DNA of 64,000 bases from Wurfbainia villosa (taxonomy: Eukaryota > Streptophyta > Magnoliopsida > Zingiberales > Zingiberaceae): positions 61,342,325 through 61,406,324 of the forward strand of contig CM046005.1 of assembly GCA_025175895.1 (NCBI GenBank), in the 5' to 3' direction. This document shows positions 33,215-44,874 of this stretch, piece after piece. A program made the position numbers and the translations under genes. A model generated the notes under the pieces. That model saw only the letters and a list, made by a program, of their open reading frames with translations, made no database searches and had not been told where the DNA came from. Within the stretch, counting starts at the first letter, position 1; the number at the start of each line of letters is the position of its first letter.

Positions 33215-34869
33215 TGAAGGGAAAGTTGTGTTTCACTTCTTCCCTTCGATCGCTTGTGCATGGCGATCCTATCTCACGTCCTCGGATTCAAATTTCATTA
33301 ATTAAAACTAATCCGGACGAATATGGATTACCCAAGCAACCGATTCATCATTGTGCTATTCGATTTGAGTGGTTGATTGAACAAACTTGTTGTTCAAGCT
33401 ACCTAACTCTTTTCCTCGATTAGCCGCGGGATAGATGATGTACGAATCGTCAGTTTTTATGTTTATCATCATGGTCCATGTCAATCAATAACATACAAAT
33501 AAAAAAGAACAAGAATCAAAATTAAACAAGATTATACCTCTAGTTTTACCTCTTGATCTTCTATTGGATTCCTATCCTCTTCTTGGAGGTCATGTGGGCA
33601 ATGATCTTCCAAGAATTGAAGCCTCCTAGACCACGTATCTTCTCTTCCTTGCTCACTCCAAACAAGGGAAGAAAATCCTCCCTTCTTCTCCTTGCTTGTG
33701 TCGACCACCAAACACCAAGTCCTTGGTGTCTGCCATGCCTAAGGAGAGGGAGAAGGTGGCGCCGGCCATGAGAGAAGGATAACCCTAAACCCTTGATGTC
33801 GCCGAGCCTTGGAGAAGGAGAAGAGGCGTCGGCAATGAGATGGGAAGGAGGCGCCGGCCAAGAAGGAAAACCCTAGCTCTTGTTGTTGCTGCCGGCCCTA
33901 GGAAGCAAAACCCTAGCCTCCAACTTTTTGCCGCCCAAGCCTCACCAACGGCAACCCAAAGGATTATTCTTTAGGTCTAGGCTTCATGAGGTATTTATAA
34001 TAGGCTACAATAGGGACCAAGAGGAGGAGTTGGATCTTGGACACCCAATGGATCCGAACCACATATAACCCAATCCATTAATGATGATTGATCATTGATC
34101 TACCTCACCAACCCCCATAATTAAATATGGGCTCCACATATTATTTGTACAAAATATCTCTCCGTGTTTAAGATATCGAATGTCCATTAATTAATTAAAT
34201 TACTAACAATTTAATTAATTAATATCTAACTCCATGAGTAGTACCACTCATCCTTATCATCATGTTGGACCAAGTCCACCTAAAAAATTTACATGATGAA
34301 CTTTATGAGCTCCTCAAAGGGACATCATCATCCTAGTATATAAGACACGGTTTCCTTCTATAATCAATAGCACACCATATAAATAATATTATTTCCCAAC
34401 TTACCAGGCCTATTGATTTAACACATAAATCTCGCCCATTGGTAAATCAAAGAAATAAATACTAAGTACATGTGCCCGTTATTATATTGGGATTAAGAGC
34501 ATGTACACCATAATATCTGAGGTCTGATTCAATTACATAGTCATTATAAATTGAATCACCTCTAAATCAGTCCTGCTCAATACACACAAAGTGTATTAGT
34601 GTAATTCTATAGTCAAGATAAACCAATACCAAATTACACTACAACCATGCCAATGGTTTGTCCAAAACCATCTTTGTTGTGAGCCTCTACTTATACTCTA
34701 CAAGGAACTGATAACATGATCTTCTGTGCGACACCACACACCATTTTATCTACAATGTAAAGTATTAGACAATATGCATAAATATAAAATGCAAACAATG
34801 ATCATGTGATTCTTATTTCAAAATGAAGATGTTCATACAAAGTCTAGGCTTTCAGTATACATCCTAACA
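33215..34869 (-). repeat. 5' LTR of A
   Basis: 1655 bp, plus-strand TGAAGGGAAAG...ATCCTAACA. It gives the uninterrupted version of the sites where H and the solo LTR entered the partner LTR. It lacks the tandem CCGTCGGATCTAG block of the other families. Confidence 0.9.
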
Positions 34870-35313
34870 CAAGCATGGGTCTTGGCATGGAAAGTCCAAC
34901 ATGGGTTGGCAAGGGAAAGTCCAAGCTTGAGTCTTGGCAATTGAGAAGTCCAAGAGGAATATTGGCAGCGTATAGGCCAAGGGTGGATTCTTGGCAGCAT
35001 AAGTCCAATGGTTTGCGGCGTAAAGTCCAAGCGGAGTCTTGGCAACATAAGTCCAATGTGCCTTGGCGATGTAGACCACATTAGCATGACAATAGATGAA
35101 GGAAGCATCTGAAGGCTAGCGTATGGATGAACAAGTCATGGATGACTTGGAGGGATCCAATAGGCGTGAGGCTGAAGGAGGTGGCTAAAAGGCTTAGGTC
35201 TAGGCCAAGGGTGGTCTAGCAAGTATGGGGACACCATACTTGGGGTTAAAACCTCATGGTTGAGGTTATCAGTCGACTGATATTATGGTCAGTCGACTAG
35301 TGTGAGTCAACGG
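34870..35313 (+). repeat. 5' LTR of D, second piece
   Basis: U3 segment with degenerate tandem units of about 25-30 bp built on AAGTCCAAG...CTTGGCA (34885-35065), then two CAGTCGACT motifs (35270-35299). It ends at the AACGG duplication of element C. Confidence 0.8.
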
Positions 35314-37434
35314 TGTAGGTTGGTGTCGCTTCGGGAGGCTCATTGGCTCCCATGTCCCCGGATTAAAATTTTCACTGATGAAAGGATTAATCCGGATGAG
35401 ATGAGCTTCCTTAGCAACACCATTTCGTCGTCGTGCTAACAACTTGAGTGGTCGCTCGAACAAACTAGTTGTTCAAGCAACTCTACTCTTCTAGTTGATT
35501 AGCCGCGGAAGAGACGACGGACGGATCGCCGGTTTTTGTGTTTGTCTTCGGGGTCCATGATTATACAATATATTTGCACACACACACATGCATAATCAAA
35601 ACAAATAAGAACATGCTCAGATTTGTACATAAAGTTAAAATAACTTTATACCTCACGATCTTCTACTGTATGTCCTATCCTTCTCGTGGACGACGTGTGG
35701 ACGAAGATCCTCCACGAGTAGAAGCCTTCTAGATCGAGTTCTCCTCTACCTTGTCCGTTGTGAACAAAGAGAAAAATGAACAAATACCTCTCCTATCTAG
35801 AACCGACCACCAAATTGGAGAATTTGGTGCAACCGCCGGTCAAGGAGCAATGGATGATGCGCCGGCCAACTTCAAGAAGAGTTGCCGCCGGCCACTTGGA
35901 GAATAGGGAGGAGGAGATAACCGGCCACCTATGGAAGGAGAACCGCCGGCCAAGGAAGAAGGTAGAGCCTTAGATGATGCGCGCCGGCCAAGGGAAGAAT
36001 GAAGGAAGTGGGCGCCGGCAACAACCTTGGATGAAGATGATTGCCGCCCACCCTAGCTCCAAACCCTAGCCGCCCAACTTCTTTCCAAACCCTAATTCCA
36101 ATTCAAATCACTTAGTTGCCGCCCAACCCTAAGCCATCTATATATAGAGTAAGGCCTAAACCTCCTTTAATCTCCACCGTCGGATCTAGGGATTTAATCT
36201 CCACCGTCGGATCTAGGGTTTTATCCCAACCGTCGGATCTAGGGTTTAATCCCAACCGTCGGATCTAAGATTTCATCCCAACCGTCGGATCTAGGGTTTC
36301 ATCCCAACCGTCGGATCTAGGGATTTAATCCCAACCGTCGGATCTAGGGTTTCATCCCAACCGTCGGATCTAGGGATTTAATCCTAACCGTCGATTCTAG
36401 GGTTTCATCCTAACCATCGGATCTTGGGGATTTAATCCCAACCGTTGGTTCTAGGGTTTCATCCTAACCATCGGATCTAGGGATCTAATCCCAACCGTTG
36501 GTTCTAGGTTTTATTTTCTTGGATCTAGACTTCACAAGGATTATATTAGGCTACGATAGGGACCATAAGGAGGAGTTGGGTCTTGGCCACCCGATGGATC
36601 GGAACCACACAAACTTGATCCATCAATGATGTTCCATTCCACTAGAGGATCATCATTGAACTACCTCACCAACCCCATAAATCAATATGGGCTCCATATA
36701 TTATTTGTACATTAATCTCCCTGTTTAAGATATCGAATGTCCACAATTAATTGATTTCGACCATCAATTAATTAACATCTAACTCCTCGAGTAGTACCAC
36801 TCAACCTTATCATCATGTTGACTAAGTCAACCAAATTGGGTTTACATGATGAACCTTATGAGCTCCTCAAGGGGACATCATCAACCTAATATATAGGACA
36901 CTGCTTCTCCTATAATCAACGGCACACCATGTAAATAATATTATTTCCCAACTTACTGCATATTGATTTAATCCATCTAAATCTCACCCACGTAAATCAA
37001 AGAAATAAATACTAAGTACATGTGCCCGTTATTATATCGGGATTAAGAGCATGTACAACATAATATCCGAGGTCCGATTCAATTATGTAGTCAGTACTAA
37101 ATTGAATCACCTCTATGTCGGTCCTACTCAATACACCTAAGTATACTAGTGTAACTCTATGTTCAAGATAAAACAATACCAAGCTACACTACAACCATGC
37201 CAATGGTTTGTCCAAAACCATCTTGGTTGTGAGCCTTTACTTATATTTTACAAGGGACTGATAACATGATCTTCTGTGCCACACCAAGCACCATGTTATC
37301 TACAATGTAAAATATTAGACAATATGTACACATATATAATGAATATATAAAATGCAAACAATGATCATGTGATTCTTATTTCAAAATAAAATGTTCATAC
37401 AAAAAGAGCTAGGCTTTCAGTATACATTCCAACA
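35314..37434 (-). repeat. 3' LTR of C
   Basis: Plus-strand TGTAGGTTGGTG...ATTCCAACA. The TATA box (CTATATATAG, 36138-36147) is preceded, in transcription sense, by 13 tandem units at about 36171-36515. Confidence 0.92.
36171..36515 (-). repeat. Tandem 26-28 bp units upstream of the TATA box (13 copies)
   Basis: Units of AACCGTCGGATCTAGGG type alternating TTTCAT and ATTTAAT tails. By position they lie in U3 just upstream of the TATA box of the minus-strand LTR, where tandem enhancer repeats would be expected. The function is inferred. Confidence 0.85.
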
Positions 37435-37464
37435 ATCTCCCACTTATACTAAAAGACTACGCCA

Positions 37465-40400
37465 TTATCTCTCCGCCATACATCCGATCCCCATGTCCTC
37501 CACATGCCTATCAAATGCTTTACTGGAAGGGCCTTAGTGAATGGATCCGCCAGTTATCCTCTCGATGCAATCTTGCGGCAAAGAACTTCCCCTCGCTTTA
37601 TGATCTCTCGTATAAGGTGGTACTTGCGCTCTATGTGTTTACTCGCCTTATGGGCTCGTGGTTCCTTCGAGTTTGCAACTGCACCACTATTATCACAATA
37701 AATTGTGATAGTTCTGGGCAAACCAGGAATCACATCCAAGTCCATCAAGAAGTTCCTGAGCCATACAGCTTCCTTGGCTGCCTCAGAGGCTGCCACATAC
37801 TCAACTTCCATGGTAGAGTCCGCCACGCATTTCTGCTTGACACTCCTCCATGCTATGGCTCCACCTCCAAAAGTAAACACAAACCCCGAGGTAGACTTAC
37901 TCTTGTCCCTATCTGATTGGAAATCCGAATCCGTGTAACCCATAAGGACTAATTGATCTGCCCGGTAAACCAGCATATAATCCCTAGTCCTTCTCAGGTA
38001 CTTCAATATATGCTTTACCGCAGTCCAATGTCCCTGTCCAGGATTACTCTGATATCTGCTGACCATGCCCACGGCAAAGCAGATATCCGGTCTCGTACAT
38101 AGCATGACATACATGAGACTTCCTACTGCCGAAGCATAAGGAACCGCCTTCATGTCCTCTATCTCCTTTGATGTTTTGGGACACATCTCTTTAGATAAAG
38201 GAACTCCATGCCTAAAAGGTAGAAAACCTTTCTTGGAGTTTTGCATGCTAAAACGAGCAAGGATAGTGTCAACATATGAAGCTTGAGATAAGCATAACAT
38301 CCTTTTCTTGCGATCCCTTATAACTTTGATCCCAAGGATGTGTCCAACTTCTCCCAAGTCCTTCATATCAAACTGTTTGGACAACCATACCCTTATGTCT
38401 GATAACACTTTGATATTGTTTCCAACTAACAAAATGTCATCTACGTATAGTATAAGAAACACCACTACGTTTCCGTCACATCTCTTGTATACACAAGGCT
38501 CATCCGGACTTTGAATAAATTCATATGACTGGATTACCTCATCAAAGCGGATGTTCCAAGATATAGAAGCTTGCTTCAATCCATAAATGGACCGATTAAG
38601 CTTACATACAAGATGCTCTTTGCCTTTAGCAATGAATCCCTCTGGTTGCCGCATATAGATGTTCTCCTCAAGACTTCCATTAAGGAAAGCTGTCTTGACA
38701 TCCATCTGCCAAATCTCATAATCCATATGAGCAGCTATAGATAAGAGAATCCGGATAGACTTAAGCATAGCTACCGGCGAAAAAGTCTCCTCATAATCGA
38801 TGCCCTCTTTCTGAGTATACCCTTTCGCAACAAGCCTAGCTTTGAAGGTCTCAACCTTCCCGTCTACTCCTCTCTTTCTCTTGTAGATCCACTTGCATCC
38901 AATGGTTTTTACACCATTGGGTGGTTCTACTAGCTCCCAGACCTGATTAGAATCCATAGATTCTATCTCTGAATTCATCGCACTTTGCCAAGATGCCATC
39001 TCTATCTTGGAGTGCCTCATCATATGTCCAGGATCAGTTCATGTTCACTGTGACTAAGTCCAAGACTCTCCCAAAAACATGAATCTGTCGGGTTGTCTAA
39101 CAACCCTCCCACTACGACGAGGTGCCTCCTGCGTATGCTCTGTGACACGCGGTGCAGTGACTTGTGGTGTGTCCTCTTGTACCGGTGGTACTGAAGTTGG
39201 GACTTCCCCTGTCAACTCCTCAAGAACAATCCTACTCGTGGGCTTGTGGTTCATCACATAGTCCTCCTCTAGAAATCTGGCATTCGTACTCACGATTACC
39301 TTCTGATCTCTAGGACTATAGAATAAACCACCCTTAGTTCCCTTAGGGTAGCCAACAAACAAGTGCACTCGCAGATTCGATTCCAACTTACCAAAGATCT
39401 CCTTCAAAGACATGTCGGACTATCCCAAATCCGAATATGTCTTAGACTAGGCTTTCGCCCAGTCCACAACTCTGTGGGAGTAGAGGGTACTGACTTAGAT
39501 GGAACCAAGTTCGTAATGTGTCTGCTTCAGAGCAAACCCCGAACGAATCGGGTAACTCAATAACTCATCATAGATCCGACCATCTCCATAAGAGTCCTAT
39601 TCCTTCGCCTCCGCTACACCATTCTGGGGTGTGCAGTGCATAATTGGGATTGAATCCCAGCCTCTGATAAGTAACTCCTAAACTCTCCCAAGAGGTACTC
39701 GCCACCACGATCAGATCGTAATGTCTTGATACTTTTACCTTGACGGTTCTCCACATCAGCCTTGAATTCTTTGAACACACAAAGCATTCAGCTTATACGC
39801 ATCAAGTAAATGTATCCATACCTTGAATAATCGTCTATAAAAGAGAGGCGAAGTATTCAAAGCCACCTCTTACTGGATAGACAGATCAAGACAAATCGTA
39901 ATGAACCAATTCTAACACATCTTTGGCTCTATACCCCTTGGCCTTGAAAGGCCTCTTGGTCATTTTACCTTCCAAGCAAGATTCGCAGGTTGGGAGATCC
40001 TCCACCACTAATGAACCCAAAGGTCCATCACCTATCAACTCAATTCGCTTAGGTTAATATGACCAAGCCTTAGATGCCAAAGATACGCTTTGGTTCATCC
40101 GAAGGTTCTTTTCTCTTATTAGACTTAGAAGATGAGTTATTCACTTTATATGCATCGTGGGAGCTTTTGGTTCAAGAGTATACAAATTGCCAACCAATGT
40201 ACCAACAGATAATCTCTATTTCTTTTATAACAACTCACATTAAAAGAAATGTAATATCCATCCATAAACAATTTAGAAACCAAATCAAATTCTTTCTAAA
40301 TGTAGGTACATAAAGACAATTTCTCAAAACCAAAACTTTATTTCTATCAAACGATAAATAAACGCCTCCCATCGCAATAGCCGCCACCTTTGTAGCATTG

Positions 40401-40902
40401 CCCATGTAGATGGTAATTTCTCCTTCACTAGTCGCCGGGTTTCGAACCCCGCAAAGAATTGCAGACATGATCGCTGGCTCCGTGATCTACACACCGTGCA
40501 CCGATAGATAACACCACTAAACATGTTTCAACGACTAAGGCGTAAGATATACCCTTGTTCCGCTCAGAAGGAAGTCTTTCTTCCCATGTCCAAATTGCCT
40601 ACAAGTGAAGCACTTGCCTTCGGCCTCTTCACTCCCCTCGAGATCCTCCCACCACCTTTGCTCTACCTTGTTTCTTCTTCTTCTTGCCTTCGCTTATAAG
40701 TAGAAACCTTCTCGAGCAACCATGGCTTCCTCGCTTAAGAGCTCGATTCGTATCCAAAAGTTCCTTTTCCCGTAATCATCCGCAGCCTAGGAGGACACTC
40801 ATCGACAGTTAAGACATTATCCATATTTCTTTTCCAATCATTATTGTTTGGGGACAGTAAGTTTGTTTCCTTTAGTACCAAAGTAAGTGGATTGAAAGCC
40901 AT
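37465..40902 (-). pseudogene. gag-pol of element C: RT-RNase H open, gag and integrase eroded
   Basis: The start is the ATG at 40902; the end is a TAA at 37465-37467. The longest open part (37554-39023, 489 codons) holds RT (C-K-W-I-Y-K-R-K-R; D-V-K-T-A-F-L-N-G-S; L-Y-V-D-D-I-L-L) and RNase H with its D, E and D residues (T-D-S-D-F; M-E-V-E-Y; Y-C-D-N-S-G). A frameshift near 37560 removes the last about 30 residues from the frame. The integrase C-terminal part is open at 39054-39413. The integrase core, protease and gag (39414-40902) have many short gaps relative to A, and gag lacks most of its UBN2 region. Not functional as a whole. Part of this damage may be a sequence artefact (see findings). 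Confidence 0.87.
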
Positions 40903-41936
40903 TTGAAAATCCTTAGAATCACAATGATCAAAATATTAGATTTCAAATAATATTGATTCCTCAAAACAATAAAATTCAGAAATCAACCAACACCTCAAAA
41001 CACCGAGAATATCGCATGCCACGATAGTGTGGACGTATACGAATTCTACATTTGTAAGAGGAGGTTTTACCCATTAATTTTATTATCTTGTCAACCTTAC
41101 TTTTTGATAAATAAAATTAATAGTTGGTTCCTCTTTGGCCCTACAAATAAAAGCAGTGACTCCGATGGGGAGGATACTTTTTATTTGCATCTAAGTGTGC
41201 ACCATTACACGGTACTAAGGGAATTATTTCGGATTATGTGCCTTACCGATGGGGAAGTACACACGCTCCTAGATAATTTCCTACAACCATTATTTGACCT
41301 AGTGATCCACAAACAAACCCATCCGATGGGGAGGAAGGCACTCAGAGCCAACGCGCAAGTTTGTTGCATCACACGTCAAATTGTAATGGAGGCTGCGGGA
41401 ATTAATTAAAATATCCCTCTCCCACTTAGTAAATTGCAATCGAGGAATTTTAAACATACACAACATGCATATAAAACAAATAAGCAATAAATATGGAAAA
41501 AACAGAATTTTTCCAACTATTATGGCATTGTCCTCCAATATGCATCCTGTCGTGTCGCCACCTCGTCCGCTCCATCTTCACCAAAGAGATCCGAGCCGAG
41601 ATAAATCATATTAATTTACATCCATCGATCCTATACTCCACTAAGGAGTGTACAAATAATCTAGATCGAAAGTAAACTAAAATGATCGGCTAAACAATGC
41701 TGTATTTAATTACAAAAATTAAATACTAATCTAGCCTCGTCAACCCCGAGGATTCAAATAATAAATTTTTTACACACATCCATTCACATACACACACATG
41801 GCCATAATAGTCGGATCTTATGCCTGCAACCAAAAAGTTAAACTGCGCATATCCTACTATTATCCGGCACATATAATATATGAAAAATGCATAAAAAAAT
41901 TAACCGAATCCAAAACACACAAAACCGGAAACCGTG
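40903..41936 (-). other. Untranslated leader of element C
   Basis: About 1 kb without a convincing frame. The one open stretch, 41029-41409 on the plus strand, is antisense to the element and is not kept open in A or B. Confidence 0.7.
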
Positions 41937-41950
41937 GCTCTGATACCAAT
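41937..41950 (-). promoter_or_regulatory. Primer-binding site of C
   Basis: Minus-strand ATTGGTATCAGAGC adjoining the LTR. Confidence 0.9.
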
Positions 41951-44027
41951 TGTAGGTTGGTGTCGCTTCGGGAGGCTCATTGGCTCCCATGTCCCCGGAT
42001 TAAAATTTTCACTGATGAAAGGATTAATCCGGATGAGATGAGCTTCCTTAGCAACACCATTTCGTCGTCGTGCTAACAACTTGAGTGGTCTCTCGAACAA
42101 ACTAGTTGTTCAAGCAACTCTACTCTTCTAGTTGATTAGCCGCGGAAGAGACGACGGACGGATCGCCGTTTTTGTGTTTGTCTTCGGGGTCCATGATTAT
42201 ACAATATATTTGCACACACACACATGCATAATCAAAACAAATAAGAACATGCTCAGATTTGTACATAAAGTTAAAATAACTTTATACCTCACGATCTTCT
42301 ACCGTATGTCCTATCCTTCTCGTGGACGACGTGTGGACGAACATCCTCCACGAGTAGAAGCCTTCTAGATCGAGTTCTCCTCTACCTTGTCCGCTGTGAA
42401 CAAAGAGAAAAATGAACAAATACCTCTCCTATCTAGAACCGACCACCAAATTAGAGAATTTGGTGCAACCGCCGGTCAAGGAGCAATGGATGATGCGCCA
42501 ACCAACTTCAAGAAGAGTTGCCGCCGGCCACTTGGAGAATAGGGAGGAGGAGATAACCGGCCACCTATGGAAGGAGAACCGCCGGCCAAGGAAGAAGGTA
42601 GAGGCTTAGATGATGGGCGTCGGCCAAGGGAAGAATGAAGGAAGTGGGCGCCGGCAACAACCATGGATGAAGATGATTGCCGCCCACCCTAGCTACAAAC
42701 CCTAGCCGCCCAACTTCTTTCCAAACCCTAATTCCAATTCAAATCACTTAGTTGCCGCCCAACCCTAAGCCATCTATATATAGAGTAGGGCCTAAACCTC
42801 CTTTAATCTCCACCGTCGGATCTAGGGATTTAATCTCCACCGTCGGATCTAGGGTTTTATCCCAACCGCCGGATCTAGGGTTTAATCCCAACCGTCGGAT
42901 CTAGGATTTCATCCCAACCATCGGATCTAGGGTTTCATCCCAACCGTCGGATCTAGGGATTTAATCCTAACCGTCGATTCTAGGGTTTCATCCTAACCAT
43001 CGGATCTTAGGGATTTAATCCCAACCGTTAGTTCTAGGGTTTCATCCTAACCATCGGATCTAGGGATCTAATCCCAACCGTTGGTTCTAGGTTTTATTTT
43101 CTTGGATCTAGACTTCACAAGGATTATATTAGGCTACGATAGGGACCATAAGGAGGAGTTGGGTCTTGGCCACCCGATGGATCAGAACCACACAAACTTG
43201 ATCCATCAATGATGTTCCATTCCACTAGAGGATCATCATTGAACTACCTCACCAACCCCCATAAATCAATATGGGCTCCATATATTATTTGTACATTAAT
43301 CTCCCCGTGTTTAAGATATAGAATGTCCGTCAATTAATTGATTTACTGACCATCAATTAATTAACATCTAACTCCTCGAGTAGTACCACTCAACCTTATC
43401 ATCATGTTGACTAAGTCAACCAGCTGGGTTTACATGATGAACCTTATGAGCTCCTCAAGGGGACATCATCAACCTAATATATAGGACAGGGTTTCCTCCT
43501 ATAATCAACGGCACACCATGTAAATAATATCATTTCCCAACTTACCGGGCATATTGATTTAATCCATCTAAATCTCACCAACTTGTAAATCAAAGAAATA
43601 AACACTAAGTACATGTGCCCGTTATTATATCGGGATTAAGAGCATGTACAACATAATATCCGAGGTCCGATTCAATTATGTAGTCAGTACTAAATTGAAT
43701 CACCTCTATGTCGGTCCTACTCAATACACCTAAGTGTACTAGTGTAACTCTATGTTCAAGATAAAACAATACCAAGCTACACTACAACCATGCCAATGGT
43801 TTGTCCAAAACCATCTTGGTTGTGAGCCTTTACTTATATTTTACAAGGGACTGATAACATGATCTTCTGTGCCACACCAAGCACCATGTTATCTACAATG
43901 TAAAATATTAGACAATATGCACACATATATAATGAATATATAAAATGCAAACAATGATCATGTGATTCTTATTTCAAAATAAAATGTTCATACAAAAAGA
44001 GCTAGGCTTTCAGTATACATTCCAACA
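41951..44027 (-). repeat. 5' LTR of C
   Basis: 2077 bp, nearly identical to the 3' LTR apart from having 11 instead of 13 tandem units (about 42806-43098) and small gaps. TATA box at 42774-42783. Confidence 0.92.
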
Positions 44028-44681
44028 AACGGGAGTTCGATTGTAGAAATTGGCTCGGCAATGATCACAAAGATTGGGCAATGATCATTTGCCCGCATTC
44101 GTACGTAAGCTTCCCGAGTCGACTGTTTGGATTTGGCAGTTGAGTGAAGACTCGATTAGTCGACTGATGGGCATGATTAGTCGACTGATGGTTTATCCGT
44201 TGGACTTATTCGACGTGATTCATGTCGTTGTGAGACAACGGCTATAGGGGCAATCGACTAATGGTCCCGATCAGTCGATTGCTAGGCGGAATCCAGTCCA
44301 AGAAGAAGCTTTAAAGGGAGCTCGTGGAAAAGGTTTTCACCAATTGTTCATTGAGGATTTTTGGGGCGAATTGCTGGTGTAATTCTGGATCTCCAAGTGC
44401 AACTCAAGCAACCAAACAAGCAAGCTTCCAAAAGATCGATTGTAAAGTTTTCTTTGCATTCTTTTGTTGAATTTCATTGTAACAACTTGTATTTATTTCT
44501 TATTGTTGTTAGAACTGTTGTAAGAGGTTTCCTCCACCTCCGGATTGTTCAAAGAATGAGAGTTTATTATTTAGTGGTGTTTGGCATCGCTAGGGCTGTT
44601 ATAAGTCCAACCCGTGGAGTAGGAACCATTCGGTTCCGAACCACGTTATATTTGGTGTTGTGATTGTGCTTGTGTGTATTG

Positions 44682-44724
<43 letters not shown>

Positions 44725-44824
44725 CGCTACATACAATACATTTTGTAGCATGCACGATCGAGTTCGATCAAGCAACGATGAACGACGCTATTCACCCCCT
44801 CTAGCGGGCTCACAGGTCCTAACA
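44028..44824 (+). repeat. 5' LTR of D, third piece
   Basis: From the duplicated AACGG to ...CAGGTCCTAACA. Contains two AGTCGACTGATGG motifs near 44157-44192, GTTGTGAGACAACGG (44225-44239, also in H) and a TA-dinucleotide run. Confidence 0.8.
44686..44722 (+). repeat. (TA)n microsatellite in the LTR of D
   Basis: About 18 uninterrupted TA units. Confidence 0.95.
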
Positions 44825-44838
44825 AGTGATATCAGAGC
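44825..44838 (+). promoter_or_regulatory. Primer-binding site of D
   Basis: AGTGATATCAGAGC, one change from the usual AGTGGTATCAGAGC, directly after the LTR. Confidence 0.82.
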
Positions 44839-44874
44839 TAGGAGCTCTTCAATGGATTAACAACTAGGAGCAAG

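Larger units (their letters stand above)
18653..34869 (-). mobile_element. Element A: copia (Tork-type), both LTRs present
   Basis: Minus-strand element with 5' LTR 33215-34869, PBS, leader, gag-pol and a 3' LTR spread over 18653-28216 because H and a solo LTR inserted into it. Flanking 5-mers are CAAGT (18648-18652) and CAAGC (34870-34874), a duplication with one change. With the two insertions removed the 3' LTR is about 1.67 kb, close to the 1655 bp of its partner. It sits in the LTR of D. Confidence 0.87.
35314..44027 (-). mobile_element. Element C: complete-length copia (Tork-type) element
   Basis: 8.7 kb with two LTRs (2121 and 2077 bp), PBS, leader, gag-pol and PPT, flanked by a perfect AACGG duplication (35309-35313 and 44028-44032). 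RT-RNase H is open while gag and integrase are eroded, partly by many 1-8 base gaps. It sits in the LTR of D. Confidence 0.92.
18442..44874 (+). mobile_element. Element D: Sirevirus-like, 5' LTR and leader start, split by insertions
   Basis: The LTR is in three pieces (18442-18652, 34870-35313, 44028-44824), separated by elements A and C. Rejoining the pieces on paper across the duplications gives a continuous LTR of about 1.45 kb. PBS and about 36 bases of leader follow, then gypsy element G. The leader start resembles that of element H (GAGC...AGGAGCTCTTCAA against GCTCTTCAA), so D and H may belong to one family. The body of D is not in the window. Confidence 0.78.

Noticed and set aside
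34833..35108. Frames with repeated L-G-L-Y-A-A-K-type peptides
   Set aside because: Translation of degenerate AAGTCCAAG/CTTGGCA repeats in the D LTR; no start context or domain.
36171..36515. Regular 26-28 bp repeats as a CRISPR-like array
   Set aside because: Head-to-tail units without unique spacers, inside a plant LTR.
41029..41409. 126-codon plus-strand frame in the leader of C
   Set aside because: Antisense to the element and not kept open in the homologous leaders of A, B and E; no domain.
44686..44722. TA run as an origin or promoter
   Set aside because: Simple dinucleotide repeat in an LTR; no other supporting signal.
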